From contig JAHFNH010000005.1 in assembly GCA_023267435.1 (NCBI GenBank), forward strand, positions 1 to 51,604: a stretch of 51,604 nt of DNA, given 5' to 3'. Under the pieces are notes generated by a model. That model did no database searches and was not told the origin of the DNA. It saw nothing but the letters and a program-made list of their open reading frames with translations. Both the position numbers and the translations under genes were made by a program. Origin of the DNA: Candidatus Nomurabacteria bacterium (GTDB taxonomy: Bacteria > Patescibacteria > Paceibacteria > UBA9973). Positions 41,740 through 48,747 of this stretch are shown in pieces. Every line of letters starts with the position of its first letter. The stretch's first letter is position 1.

Positions 41740-42786
41740 ATGTTTAAAAAATTTTACAAATTAATTTCAAATGATATCGGTATAGACTTGGGTACTGCTA
41801 ATACTTTAGTGTATTTGAAGGGTCACGGCATTGTGATCAATGAGCCTTCCGTGGTAGCAGTCAACCAAAAGACAAATCAGATTTTAGCTGTCGGTATGCA
41901 AGCGAAAGAAATGCTTGGCCGTACTCCAGGACACATCAAAGCCATTCGTCCGCTTGTCGATGGTGTCATTTCTGATTTCGAAGTTACTGAAGAAATGCTT
42001 TCTTATTTCATAAATAAAGCTGATAAAATTTCTAAGAAAATGGCGCGACCGAGAGTGGTGGTGGGTGTGCCATCCGGCACAACAAATGTCGAGACTCGCG
42101 CTGTGTATGATGCAGCTCGTAGTGCTGGTGCGCGCGAAGTTTATCTTGTCGAAGAACCTATGGCAGCTGCTATCGGTATACGTCTACCTACCAGAGAACC
42201 TGTCGGTTCGATGATTATTGATATCGGGGGAGGAACTACAGATATCGCAGTGATTTCTTTGGGAGGTATCGTAAAATCAAAAAATTTGAAAATAGCGGGA
42301 GATAGATTGAATAATGACATCATCACTTATATGCGTGATGAGTTTAAGATTTTAATCGGTGAGAAAACAGCTGAAGCTGTAAAAATAGCTATTGGTTCAG
42401 TTATTCCGGTTGAATATATGGAAACAGAAGTTCGTGGACGAGATTTACTAACAGGACTTCCAAGAGAAGTTGTGGTGACTGATTCTGATATCCGCGAAGC
42501 TATTTCATTGTCTATTAAAGAATTAGTGGAAGGAGTTAAGGATGTTTTAGAAACAACACCGCCTGAAATCCTTTCGGATGTTATGCATAAAGGTATTACT
42601 CTTTCTGGTGGCGGAGCATTGTTAACTGGTCTCGACCAGCTTCTTCAAGATATTTTGAAAATTCCTGTTTATGTCATCGATGATCCTCTTTCCGCTGTGG
42701 CTCGCGGAACAGGAGTTATATTGGATGATTTAGAATCTTATCGTGAAGCTCTAATCGGTAATCAAGATGAGTTACCTCCTAGATAG
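41740..42786 (+). CDS. mreB: Rod-shape actin homologue MreB
   Basis: 348 residues. Actin-like ATPase that guides lateral wall synthesis. Phosphate-1 motif DIGIDLGTANTLVY near the start, phosphate-2 IIDIGGGTTDIAVISLGG, adenosine motif SGGGALLTGLDQLL; an N-terminal amphipathic helix (MFKKFYKLIS) suits membrane binding. It starts 5 nt after proS and overlaps mreC by 20 nt, so the pair is translationally coupled. Confidence 0.98.
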   Translation: MFKKFYKLISNDIGIDLGTANTLVYLKGHGIVINEPSVVAVNQKTNQILAVGMQAKEMLGRTPGHIKAIRPLVDGVISDFEVTEEMLSYFINKADKISKKMARPRVVVGVPSGTTNVETRAVYDAARSAGAREVYLVEEPMAAAIGIRLPTREPVGSMIIDIGGGTTDIAVISLGGIVKSKNLKIAGDRLNNDIITYMRDEFKILIGEKTAEAVKIAIGSVIPVEYMETEVRGRDLLTGLPREVVVTDSDIREAISLSIKELVEGVKDVLETTPPEILSDVMHKGITLSGGGALLTGLDQLLQDILKIPVYVIDDPLSAVARGTGVILDDLESYREALIGNQDELPPR

Positions 42787-43558
42787 AAAAAATAAAAGAA
42801 AGAAATTTTTTGTTACTGCAGTTTTTGTAGTTTTTTTTCTAATTTGTTTTTATTTTAGATCAAATATTTTTAATGGTTTGTCTTACACTGTTAGTTTTAT
42901 TTTTAGGCCGGTGATTGTTTTAGGAAATAATATTGGTGAGAAACTTTCCAGTACCGGTGATTATTTTAAAAATAAAAAAATGCTTGTTATAAAAAATGAA
43001 GAGCTTCAAGCTCAACTCGACGAGATGTTTGCTCGAGTTTCAAATTATGGAATTGTTTTAGATGAGAATAATAAATTAAAAGAAATGATGGGTAGAAAGA
43101 TAGAAAAAATTAATTCAGTTTTAGCTGCAATATTGTCTAAACCAAATCAATCTCCTTACGACACGCTTGTTATCGATACAGGTATAAACCAAGGAGTAAA
43201 AGTAGGAGATACAGTTTTTGCTTTAGGAAATGTTCCCGTTGGACGCATTACTGAAGCTGATACGAATTCATCAAAAGTTATTTTATTCTCGAATCCAGGA
43301 GAAAAAATAGAAGTAGTAATCAAAGGAAAGGATACTTTTATGCAAATTGTTGGACGCGGTGGTGGAAATTTTGAAATGACTTTGCCTAGAGATTTTACTT
43401 TAGATATAGGTACCGAAGTTCATTTGCCGGGTATTACTCCTTATATACTTGGTTATGTTTCGACGATAGTTTCTGATCCTCGTGATGCTTTTCAAAAAGC
43501 TCTACTTGTCAGTCCTGTAAATATTCAAGAGCTTAAGTTTGTGGAGGTACAAATATAA
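42767..43558 (+). CDS. mreC: Rod-shape protein MreC
   Basis: 263 residues. A basic N-terminus (DRKNKRKKFF), one membrane helix (about 13-29), a coiled coil (MLVIKNEELQAQLDEMFARV) and two beta domains typical of MreC (ILSKPNQSPYDTLVIDTGIN; GDTVFALGNVPVGRITEADT). It couples MreB to the wall synthases. It starts inside mreB. No mreD or rodA follows; the next gene is tgt. Confidence 0.95.
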   Translation: MSYLLDRKNKRKKFFVTAVFVVFFLICFYFRSNIFNGLSYTVSFIFRPVIVLGNNIGEKLSSTGDYFKNKKMLVIKNEELQAQLDEMFARVSNYGIVLDENNKLKEMMGRKIEKINSVLAAILSKPNQSPYDTLVIDTGINQGVKVGDTVFALGNVPVGRITEADTNSSKVILFSNPGEKIEVVIKGKDTFMQIVGRGGGNFEMTLPRDFTLDIGTEVHLPGITPYILGYVSTIVSDPRDAFQKALLVSPVNIQELKFVEVQI

Positions 43559-43568
43559 AAATTAAATT

Positions 43569-43667
43569 ACAAAAGTAATTTTTAAAATACACGACATAAT
43601 TTTCTGCTGAAAATTTGCTATGCTCGGCCCGCCGGCCTGCGCAATGTATTTTAAAAACAACTTTTGT
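43569..43667 (+). repeat. Large inverted repeat with inner hairpins upstream of tgt
   Basis: Outer arms ACAAAAGT-aa-TTTTTAAAATACA (43569-43591) and TGTATTTTAAAAA-ca-ACTTTTGT (43645-43667) pair over 8 + 13 bp. Inside are AATTTTC-TGCT-GAAAATT (a perfect 7-bp hairpin) and a GC-rich GGCC-cgcc-GGCC hairpin within a TTGC/GCAA pair. An extended -10 (TGCTATGCT) also lies in the loop. It could be a structured 5' leader of tgt or a mobile palindrome. Confidence 0.7.
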
Positions 43668-43686
43668 TACTTAATTAAAATTAATT

Positions 43687-44901
43687 ATGGAATTCAAAAT
43701 AGAAAAAAAATTAAAGAATAGTTTGGGACGCGTTGGAGTTTTGACCACTCCACACGGAGTTATTTTAACTCCTTCTTTTGTAGCGGTTGGTACCAAGGCG
43801 ACAGTGAAATCTTTGAGTCCTGATCATGTCAGAGAAGCCGGCACTCAAGTCGTGCTCGGAAATACTTATCACTTATTTTTACAACCCGGAGATGAGATAG
43901 TTGCCAAGGCCGGAGGTATTGGGAAGTTTATGAATTGGCAGGGTCCGACGATGACTGACTCGGGGGGTTTTCAAGTTTTTTCTCTTGGTGCTGCTTACGG
44001 AAAAAATATTTCTAAAGTTATTCAAATCACTGATCCATCGCTGATGATTCCTGAAAGATTTGATGATTCAGATGCTCCGCGCCTAGCAAAGATTGGCCAA
44101 GACGGCGTGTCTTTCAAGTCGCACTTGGATGGATCAATTCATTACATTACTCCGGAGAAATCAATTCAAATCCAGCACAATCTCGGCGCGGATATGATTT
44201 TTGCTTTTGATGAATGCACTAGTCCTGCGGAAGATTTAAAATATCAAGAAGAAGCTTTAGCTCGCACGCATGCTTGGGCAAAGAGATGTTTGGAAGAGCA
44301 TATTAAATTAAATACTGAAAATAAAATTAGTTTGTTTGGAATCGTGCAAGGAGGCAGGGAAGAAGAGCTTCGTAAAAGATCTGCGAAAGTTATTTCTGAA
44401 ATGCAGGTAGATGGAAAAAGTTTTGATGGTTTCGGTATCGGTGGATCTTTTGCAAAAGAAGATATGAGTACTGCAGTGAAATGGGTGAATGAAATTTTAC
44501 CGGAAGAAAAACCTCGTCACTTGCTCGGCATCGGAGAGCCGGAAGATTTATTTATGGGCATAGAAAATGGTGTGGATCTTTTTGATTGTGTCTTGCCGAC
44601 ACGCCTAGGAAGAAATGGAACAATATATACAAAGAAAGGAAAGATAATTATTACTAATGCGAAATTTAGAGATGACTTTACTCCCGTCGAAGATGATTGC
44701 GAATGTTATACCTGTAAAAATTATCAGCGCGCTTATATTGCTCATTTATTCCACGGCAAAGAAATGCTCGCAGGAACTCTAGCCTCAATACACAACTTAC
44801 ACTTCATAGTAAACTTAGTTAAAAAAATCCGTCAGAGTATCGTAGACGATACATTCTATCAATTTAAGGAAGAATTCTTGAAAAACTATCAATCCCGTTA
44901 G
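43687..44901 (+). CDS. tgt: Queuine tRNA-ribosyltransferase (Tgt)
   Basis: 404 residues. Exchanges guanine-34 for a queuine-type base in GUN-anticodon tRNAs. Signatures are TMTDSGGFQVFSLG, DLFDCVLPTRLGRNGTIY (nucleophile Asp in DCVLPTR), VQGGREEELRKRS, GFGIGGSF and a zinc site CECYTCKNYQRAYIAHLF with the later His in HNLHF. Complete. It follows mreC after a large inverted repeat, and the stop codon lies inside a 43-nt hairpin. Confidence 0.97.
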   Translation: MEFKIEKKLKNSLGRVGVLTTPHGVILTPSFVAVGTKATVKSLSPDHVREAGTQVVLGNTYHLFLQPGDEIVAKAGGIGKFMNWQGPTMTDSGGFQVFSLGAAYGKNISKVIQITDPSLMIPERFDDSDAPRLAKIGQDGVSFKSHLDGSIHYITPEKSIQIQHNLGADMIFAFDECTSPAEDLKYQEEALARTHAWAKRCLEEHIKLNTENKISLFGIVQGGREEELRKRSAKVISEMQVDGKSFDGFGIGGSFAKEDMSTAVKWVNEILPEEKPRHLLGIGEPEDLFMGIENGVDLFDCVLPTRLGRNGTIYTKKGKIIITNAKFRDDFTPVEDDCECYTCKNYQRAYIAHLFHGKEMLAGTLASIHNLHFIVNLVKKIRQSIVDDTFYQFKEEFLKNYQSR

Positions 44902-44936
44902 AAGTAGGACATTTATGTCCGCGACTTCTAATCGGG
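44894..44936 (+). repeat. Palindromic element across the tgt stop codon
   Basis: CCCG-TTAGAAGT-a-GGACAT-tt-ATGTCC-gcg-ACTTCTAA-t-CGGG: stems of 4, 8 and 6 bp with small internal loops. The stop TAG lies in the left arm, so the last three residues (QSR) come from the element. Its style resembles the other palindromes of the window. Confidence 0.75.
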
Positions 44937-44968
44937 AAGAGATGAGTTTTTAAAAAATTACGAAAAAT

Positions 44969-44997
44969 AAAAAGCTTCAGAATTTCTGAAGCTTTTT
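44969..44997. terminator. Bidirectional terminator between tgt and a convergent small gene
   Basis: A5, GCTTCAG, 4-nt centre, CTGAAGC, T5. Confidence 0.88.
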
Positions 44998-45015
44998 AAG
45001 TTTTATTTTATTAAA

Positions 45016-45201
45016 TTAAAGTTTTTGAAAATTTAGAAGAACAAGGGCAGAATTTGCATTTTCTTTTTGCAAATACTGTTGAAGTTTAAGAATATCTTCT
45101 TTTGTTTTAACTTCATTAAATTCAATAAAGTCATTTTTACAAAAGCTTAATGCTGAATTTATCCAGTTTGGACAAAAAAAGGAAACAAAGTATTTTTTCA
45201 T
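45016..45201 (-). CDS. 61-residue protein of unknown function
   Basis: MKKYFVSFFCPNWINSALSF, then EFNEVKTKEDILKLQQYLQK and ALVLLNFQKL. It is compact, with two Cys (FCPNW, SFCKN) and a helical C-terminal half. No family recognised. Reality is supported by a perfect consensus promoter upstream (45265-45293) and a terminator just after the stop. The leader is about 57 nt and can fold (GTTCA/TGAAC). Confidence 0.6.
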   Translation of the reverse strand: MKKYFVSFFCPNWINSALSFCKNDFIEFNEVKTKEDILKLQQYLQKENANSALVLLNFQKL

Positions 45202-45264
45202 ATTATGTAATTTTTCTCAGTTCATTGCTGAACCTACGGGTTTGTACAATTTTTTACTCCATTT

Positions 45265-45293
45265 ATTATATACCTTTTTATTTGATTTGTCAA
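45265..45293 (-). promoter_or_regulatory. Perfect consensus sigma70 promoter
   Basis: Minus strand TTGACA (45288-45293), 17-nt spacer, TATAAT (45265-45270). It is stronger than any other in the window yet drives only a 61-residue gene. Confidence 0.7.
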
Positions 45294-45333
45294 GAGATAT
45301 AAAACCCTTATTTTGTTATACTTTTATCTGTAA

Positions 45334-47424
45334 ATGCCAAACAATAAATTCAAACTTCATACTGAATACCAGCCTGCAGGGGATCAGCCAAAGGCTATTA
45401 AAGGTCTTTTAGAAGGTTTGAAAAAAGGTATGCACAAGCAGACCCTTTTGGGTGTGACTGGTTCTGGTAAGACTTTTACTGTGGCGAATGTTATTGCCGA
45501 GATGAATAAACCGACATTAGTTATTGCCCATAACAAAACTCTCGCAGCTCAGCTCGCTCAAGAATATAAAACTTTTTTCCCAGAGAATGCGGTGCATTAT
45601 TTCGTTTCTTATTATGATTATTATCAGCCAGAAGCATACATGCCGACGACAGATACTTATATTGAAAAAGATGCGCAGATAAATAAAGAAATAGATCGTT
45701 TGCGTCACGCTTCGACTCAAGCTCTTTTAACTCGCAAAGATGTGATTATTGTCGCTTCGGTTTCTTGTATTTATGGTTTGGGAAGTCCGGAAGAATACAA
45801 GGAAGAGAATTTAGAGATAGCCATCGGAGATAAAATAACTCGCACAGATTTAATGTCTCGATTGATTGCAATGCATTTCGAAAGGACGAATGCAGATCTG
45901 ACTCCGGGTACTTTTCGCGCGTTGGCAAATAAAATAGAAATCATGCCAGTGTCGGAAAATTTTTTGTATAGTATTGATTTAGAAAAAGAAAAAGTTGAAA
46001 GAATTATTCGCATTGATCCAGTTTCTTCACATATTCTTTCCGAAGAAAATAGTATTTTTATTTTCCCAGCAAAACATTTCATAACCAATAAAACAAAATT
46101 AGCGAAAGCGATAAAAGATATTCAAGCAGAGTTAAAACTGCAATTAAAAAAGTTTGATAAAGAAGGAAAACTGCTAGAAGCAGAGAGAATAAAACGCAGA
46201 ACAAATTATGATATCGCAATGCTTCGTGAAGTAGGATATTGTTCCGGAATAGAAAACTACTCTCGTCTTTTGTCGGGCAAGAAAGCTGGTGAAGCACCTG
46301 AGACTTTGCTCTCTTATTTCGGTAAAGATTTTCTTACTATCATCGACGAATCACATGTCACACTGCCACAGCTTGGTGGTATGTATGCGGGTGATGCTTC
46401 TCGTAAAAATACTTTGATTGAACACGGTTTCAGACTACCAAGTGCGAAAGATAATAGACCTCTTAAATATGATGAATTTGAAAAAAGAATCGGACAGGTT
46501 ATCTATACCACCGCGACTCCGTCTGATGTGGAAAGAAAAGAAAGTGATCAGATTGTAGAGCAAATTATTCGCCCGACAGGGCTTATAGACCCTGAGATTG
46601 AAGTTAGACCTGTTACGAGTTCCTTTCCCCCTTTGCCAAGGGGGAAAATGAAAGGGGGTGATGAATCTATGCACCTCACCCCAGCCCTCTCCTTAGCGAA
46701 GGAGAGGGGGAAGCAGTACCCCGGCCAGGTTCAAGATTTCATCGCAGAAGCAGAGAAAGAAATTAGAAAGGGTGGCCGAGTGATAGCGACAACTTTGACT
46801 AAAAAAATGGCGGAAGATTTGTCTGCGTATTTGAAAGACAAAAAAATAAAATCAGAGTATGTGCACAGTGATATAAAGACGATTGAACGCATAAAAATTT
46901 TGACAGAATTTCGTCGAGGAACTTTTGATATTTTAGTCGGAGTGAACTTACTCCGTGAAGGTTTAGATTTACCAGAGGTGACACTCATTGGTATTTTAGA
47001 TGCGGACAAAGAAGGATTTTTGCGTTCAGAAGTTTCTTTGATTCAGACCATCGGACGTGCTGCCAGAAATGTCGCCGGACGCGTTATTCTTTACGCAGAT
47101 AGAATCACAGGTTCAATGGAACGTGCAATGAAAGAAACAAACCGCAGAAGGGAAATACAAGTTGCCTATAACAAAAAACATAACATTACACCAAAAACAA
47201 TTATCAAAAAGATAAATGATATTACTGAAGCTCTTGATAGTCTGCATGATAAAGCAGTGTCTTCTGAGTTGGCACTTGATACGAAACTTTTTGCGAAAAA
47301 TCCTTCGAAACTTGTAAAATTAAAAGAACGCCAAATGTCTGAAGCTGTGAAGGCTCTTGATTTTGAAACTGCCGCGATTCTACGCGATGAATTGAAAATT
47401 TTAAAAGAAAGATTAGTAAAATAA
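45334..47424 (+). CDS. uvrB: Excinuclease ABC subunit B with an in-frame palindromic insertion
   Basis: 696 residues. Damage-verifying helicase-like subunit of UvrABC. Walker A GVTGSGKT (40-47), the beta-hairpin YYDYYQPEAYMP, the DESH box (IIDESHVTLPQLGGMYAGD), motifs V/VI (GVNLLREGLDLPEVTLIGIL; QTIGRAARN) and the C-terminal UvrC-binding UVR motif (AVKALDFETAAILRDEL) are all present. Between RPV (425-427) and GQV (464-466), where homologues are contiguous, it carries about 36 extra residues (SSFPPLPRGKMKGG, MHLTPALSLAKERGK) encoded by three consecutive hairpins. The reading frame is kept, so the protein is probably functional with a surface loop at the domain boundary. An extended -10 ends about 12 nt before the ATG. 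Confidence 0.97.
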   Translation: MPNNKFKLHTEYQPAGDQPKAIKGLLEGLKKGMHKQTLLGVTGSGKTFTVANVIAEMNKPTLVIAHNKTLAAQLAQEYKTFFPENAVHYFVSYYDYYQPEAYMPTTDTYIEKDAQINKEIDRLRHASTQALLTRKDVIIVASVSCIYGLGSPEEYKEENLEIAIGDKITRTDLMSRLIAMHFERTNADLTPGTFRALANKIEIMPVSENFLYSIDLEKEKVERIIRIDPVSSHILSEENSIFIFPAKHFITNKTKLAKAIKDIQAELKLQLKKFDKEGKLLEAERIKRRTNYDIAMLREVGYCSGIENYSRLLSGKKAGEAPETLLSYFGKDFLTIIDESHVTLPQLGGMYAGDASRKNTLIEHGFRLPSAKDNRPLKYDEFEKRIGQVIYTTATPSDVERKESDQIVEQIIRPTGLIDPEIEVRPVTSSFPPLPRGKMKGGDESMHLTPALSLAKERGKQYPGQVQDFIAEAEKEIRKGGRVIATTLTKKMAEDLSAYLKDKKIKSEYVHSDIKTIERIKILTEFRRGTFDILVGVNLLREGLDLPEVTLIGILDADKEGFLRSEVSLIQTIGRAARNVAGRVILYADRITGSMERAMKETNRRREIQVAYNKKHNITPKTIIKKINDITEALDSLHDKAVSSELALDTKLFAKNPSKLVKLKERQMSEAVKALDFETAAILRDELKILKERLVK
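46615..46722 (+). repeat. Palindromic element inserted in frame in uvrB
   Basis: Three hairpins: TTTCCCCCTT-tgcc-AAGGGGGAAA (46624-46647), GGGGTGA/TCACCCC (46655-46661 with 46676-46682), CCCTCTCCTT-agcg-AAGGAGAGGG (46685-46708). No stop in the uvrB frame. The encoded HLTPALSLAKERGK is a peptide signature of dispersed bacterial palindromic repeats. Confidence 0.88.
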
Positions 47425-47429
47425 AAAGC

Positions 47430-47459
47430 TTGATTTTTATTTTTGCTGTATTGTATAAT
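47430..47459 (+). promoter_or_regulatory. Promoter of the gene at 47487
   Basis: TTGATT (47430-47435), 18-nt spacer, TATAAT (47454-47459); leader about 20 nt. Confidence 0.55.
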
Positions 47460-47486
47460 TTAATAAACTTTTAAAATCATACAGCC

Positions 47487-47879
47487 ATGAAAAAAATGTT
47501 CTTTTTATTTAGTATTTCTCTTGGCTTGTTTATACAGGCTAAAGGGCAACAGAAATGTCTTTGTGATTCATCGATATATCACATTGAGCAAAATTGGAAG
47601 CCGACACCTTCAAAAGATTCTCTTGTGAATAAAGTTGTTTTGGCTTCAAAAAATAACGAAGAATTTTTGTGCGTTTTATATAAAGATGGAACGATGTTCT
47701 CTAAAGAAATTCCTTTTAAAGGTAAATGGAGAATACATCAGATGACAAATTGTTCTATTACTCTTGAATCTAAAAGAACAAAAATTTTAGTTTTCAATTT
47801 AGTAACCAAACAGTTTTCTGATCCTCAAGTTTATAAAACAAATTCTTCTCTTTACGATCCTCATAATTCTGAGGATTAA
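47487..47879 (+). CDS. Small secreted protein, Bacteroidota-like signal peptide
   Basis: 130 residues. The signal peptide ends in IQAKGQQ, a cleavage context typical of Bacteroidota rather than of the CPR proteins here. The mature part (KCLCDSSIYHIEQNWKPTPS; FLCVLYKDGTMFSKEI; KGKWRIHQMTNCSITLESKR) looks like a small beta-barrel of lipocalin-like size with four Cys. No family recognised. It has its own promoter after uvrB and a bidirectional terminator. Confidence 0.65.
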   Translation: MKKMFFLFSISLGLFIQAKGQQKCLCDSSIYHIEQNWKPTPSKDSLVNKVVLASKNNEEFLCVLYKDGTMFSKEIPFKGKWRIHQMTNCSITLESKRTKILVFNLVTKQFSDPQVYKTNSSLYDPHNSED

Positions 47880-47883
47880 AAAT

Positions 47884-47915
47884 AAAAAAACGCTGAGAAT
47901 TTATTCAGCGTTTTT
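47884..47915. terminator. Bidirectional terminator
   Basis: A-run, CGCTGA, 8-nt loop, TCAGCG, T5. It lies between the convergent genes 47487 and 47932. Confidence 0.85.
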
Positions 47916-47931
47916 ATTTTTCAAACTAATT

Positions 47932-48081
47932 TTATCGAACCAGCCGTCTTGCGTAAGCATCTTTACCTTCACCAGGCTTTTTGTTTAAAACTGTTTTGTA
48001 AGTGTTACCATTATTGAATCTTTTGTGTTTGTTGTTGCGCTCACTAAGAGCGCCATGAGTTCGGTTTTTTCTTGTTGACAT
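47932..48081 (-). CDS. 49-residue basic protein with a strong Shine-Dalgarno
   Basis: MSTRKNRTHGALSERNNKHK, then RFNNGNTYKT and KKPGEGKDAYARRLVR; very basic, no hydrophobic segment, probably nucleic-acid or ribosome binding (inference). GGAGG sits 5 nt before the ATG (48087-48091 on plus), the only canonical Shine-Dalgarno I see in the window. On the minus strand, TTGACT with a weak -10 (TATTTT) lies further upstream. Below usual gene-calling length; the SD and terminator support it. Confidence 0.65.
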   Translation of the reverse strand: MSTRKNRTHGALSERNNKHKRFNNGNTYKTVLNKKPGEGKDAYARRLVR

Positions 48082-48200
48082 TGTTACCTCCTTTATTTAA
48101 TTTCTTCTAAAGAATTTATTTATTCTAAAATAGCATATCAAAGTCAATGTAGTCAAGTATTATAAACAGTTTTTAATTGTTATAATTTTGGCAACAAAAT

Positions 48201-48683
48201 ATGAATAAAATTAATTTAAAACCAAACTATTTTTTAGTTAAATGCATAATTATTTTTCTTATAATTATTGCAGGTTTTATTTTAATTAAAAATTATATTC
48301 CTAAAAAAAATGTTGAAGTAGTTACTAATCATTATCTAAAAATCGCAGGGCAGAAAATCAAAGTCGATTTGGCTCTAACCGCTAAAGAACAAGAACAAGG
48401 ACTTTCGGGGCGAGCCGGTTTGAATGAAAATGAAGGGATGCTTTTTGTTTTTCAAAATTCTTTGCCGAATTTTTTCTGGATGAAGGATATGAATTTCCCG
48501 ATAGATATGATCTGGATTAGTAAAGACATGAAGGTTGTATATATTAAAAAGAACGCGACGCCGGAATCTTACCCAAATGCTTTCGGTCCCAATGTAAACA
48601 CAAAATATGTTTTAGAAGTTGTTTCTGGATTTTCGGATAAGAATAATTTGAAAGAAGGGGACAGTGTAGAACTTTTACCTTAA
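48201..48683 (+). CDS. Membrane-anchored DUF192 protein
   Basis: 160 residues: N-terminal anchor (about 12-31, CIIIFLIIIAGFILI), then the full DUF192 fold: VDLALTAKEQEQGLSGRAGL, NEGMLFVFQNSLPNFFWMKD, MNFPIDMIWISKDMKVVYI, KYVLEVVSGFSDKNNLKEGD. The family is widespread and exported; its function is unknown. The extended -10 TGTTATAAT (hexamer 48181-48186) is 14 nt from the ATG. A very strong bidirectional terminator follows. Confidence 0.92.
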   Translation: MNKINLKPNYFLVKCIIIFLIIIAGFILIKNYIPKKNVEVVTNHYLKIAGQKIKVDLALTAKEQEQGLSGRAGLNENEGMLFVFQNSLPNFFWMKDMNFPIDMIWISKDMKVVYIKKNATPESYPNAFGPNVNTKYVLEVVSGFSDKNNLKEGDSVELLP

Positions 48684-48694
48684 TAAAAATAAAA

Positions 48695-48735
48695 ACAAAA
48701 CAGCCCCGTCGCTCGAGAGCGACGGGGCTGTTTTT
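48695..48735. terminator. Very strong bidirectional terminator
   Basis: CAGCCCCGTCGCTC and GAGCGACGGGGCTG (14-bp GC-rich stem) around a GA centre, flanked by A4 and T5. It separates the convergent genes 48201 and 48748. Confidence 0.95.
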
Positions 48736-48747
48736 AATTAATAATTA

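Noticed and set aside
43569..43667. preQ1 riboswitch upstream of tgt
   Set aside because: Structure is present, but the characteristic preQ1-I loop and A-rich tail pattern are not recognisable; kept only as an unclassified structured element.
43644..43730. Short upstream frame starting at ATG 43644 before tgt
   Set aside because: Out of frame with tgt and overlapping its start; its first codons are part of the inverted-repeat arm.
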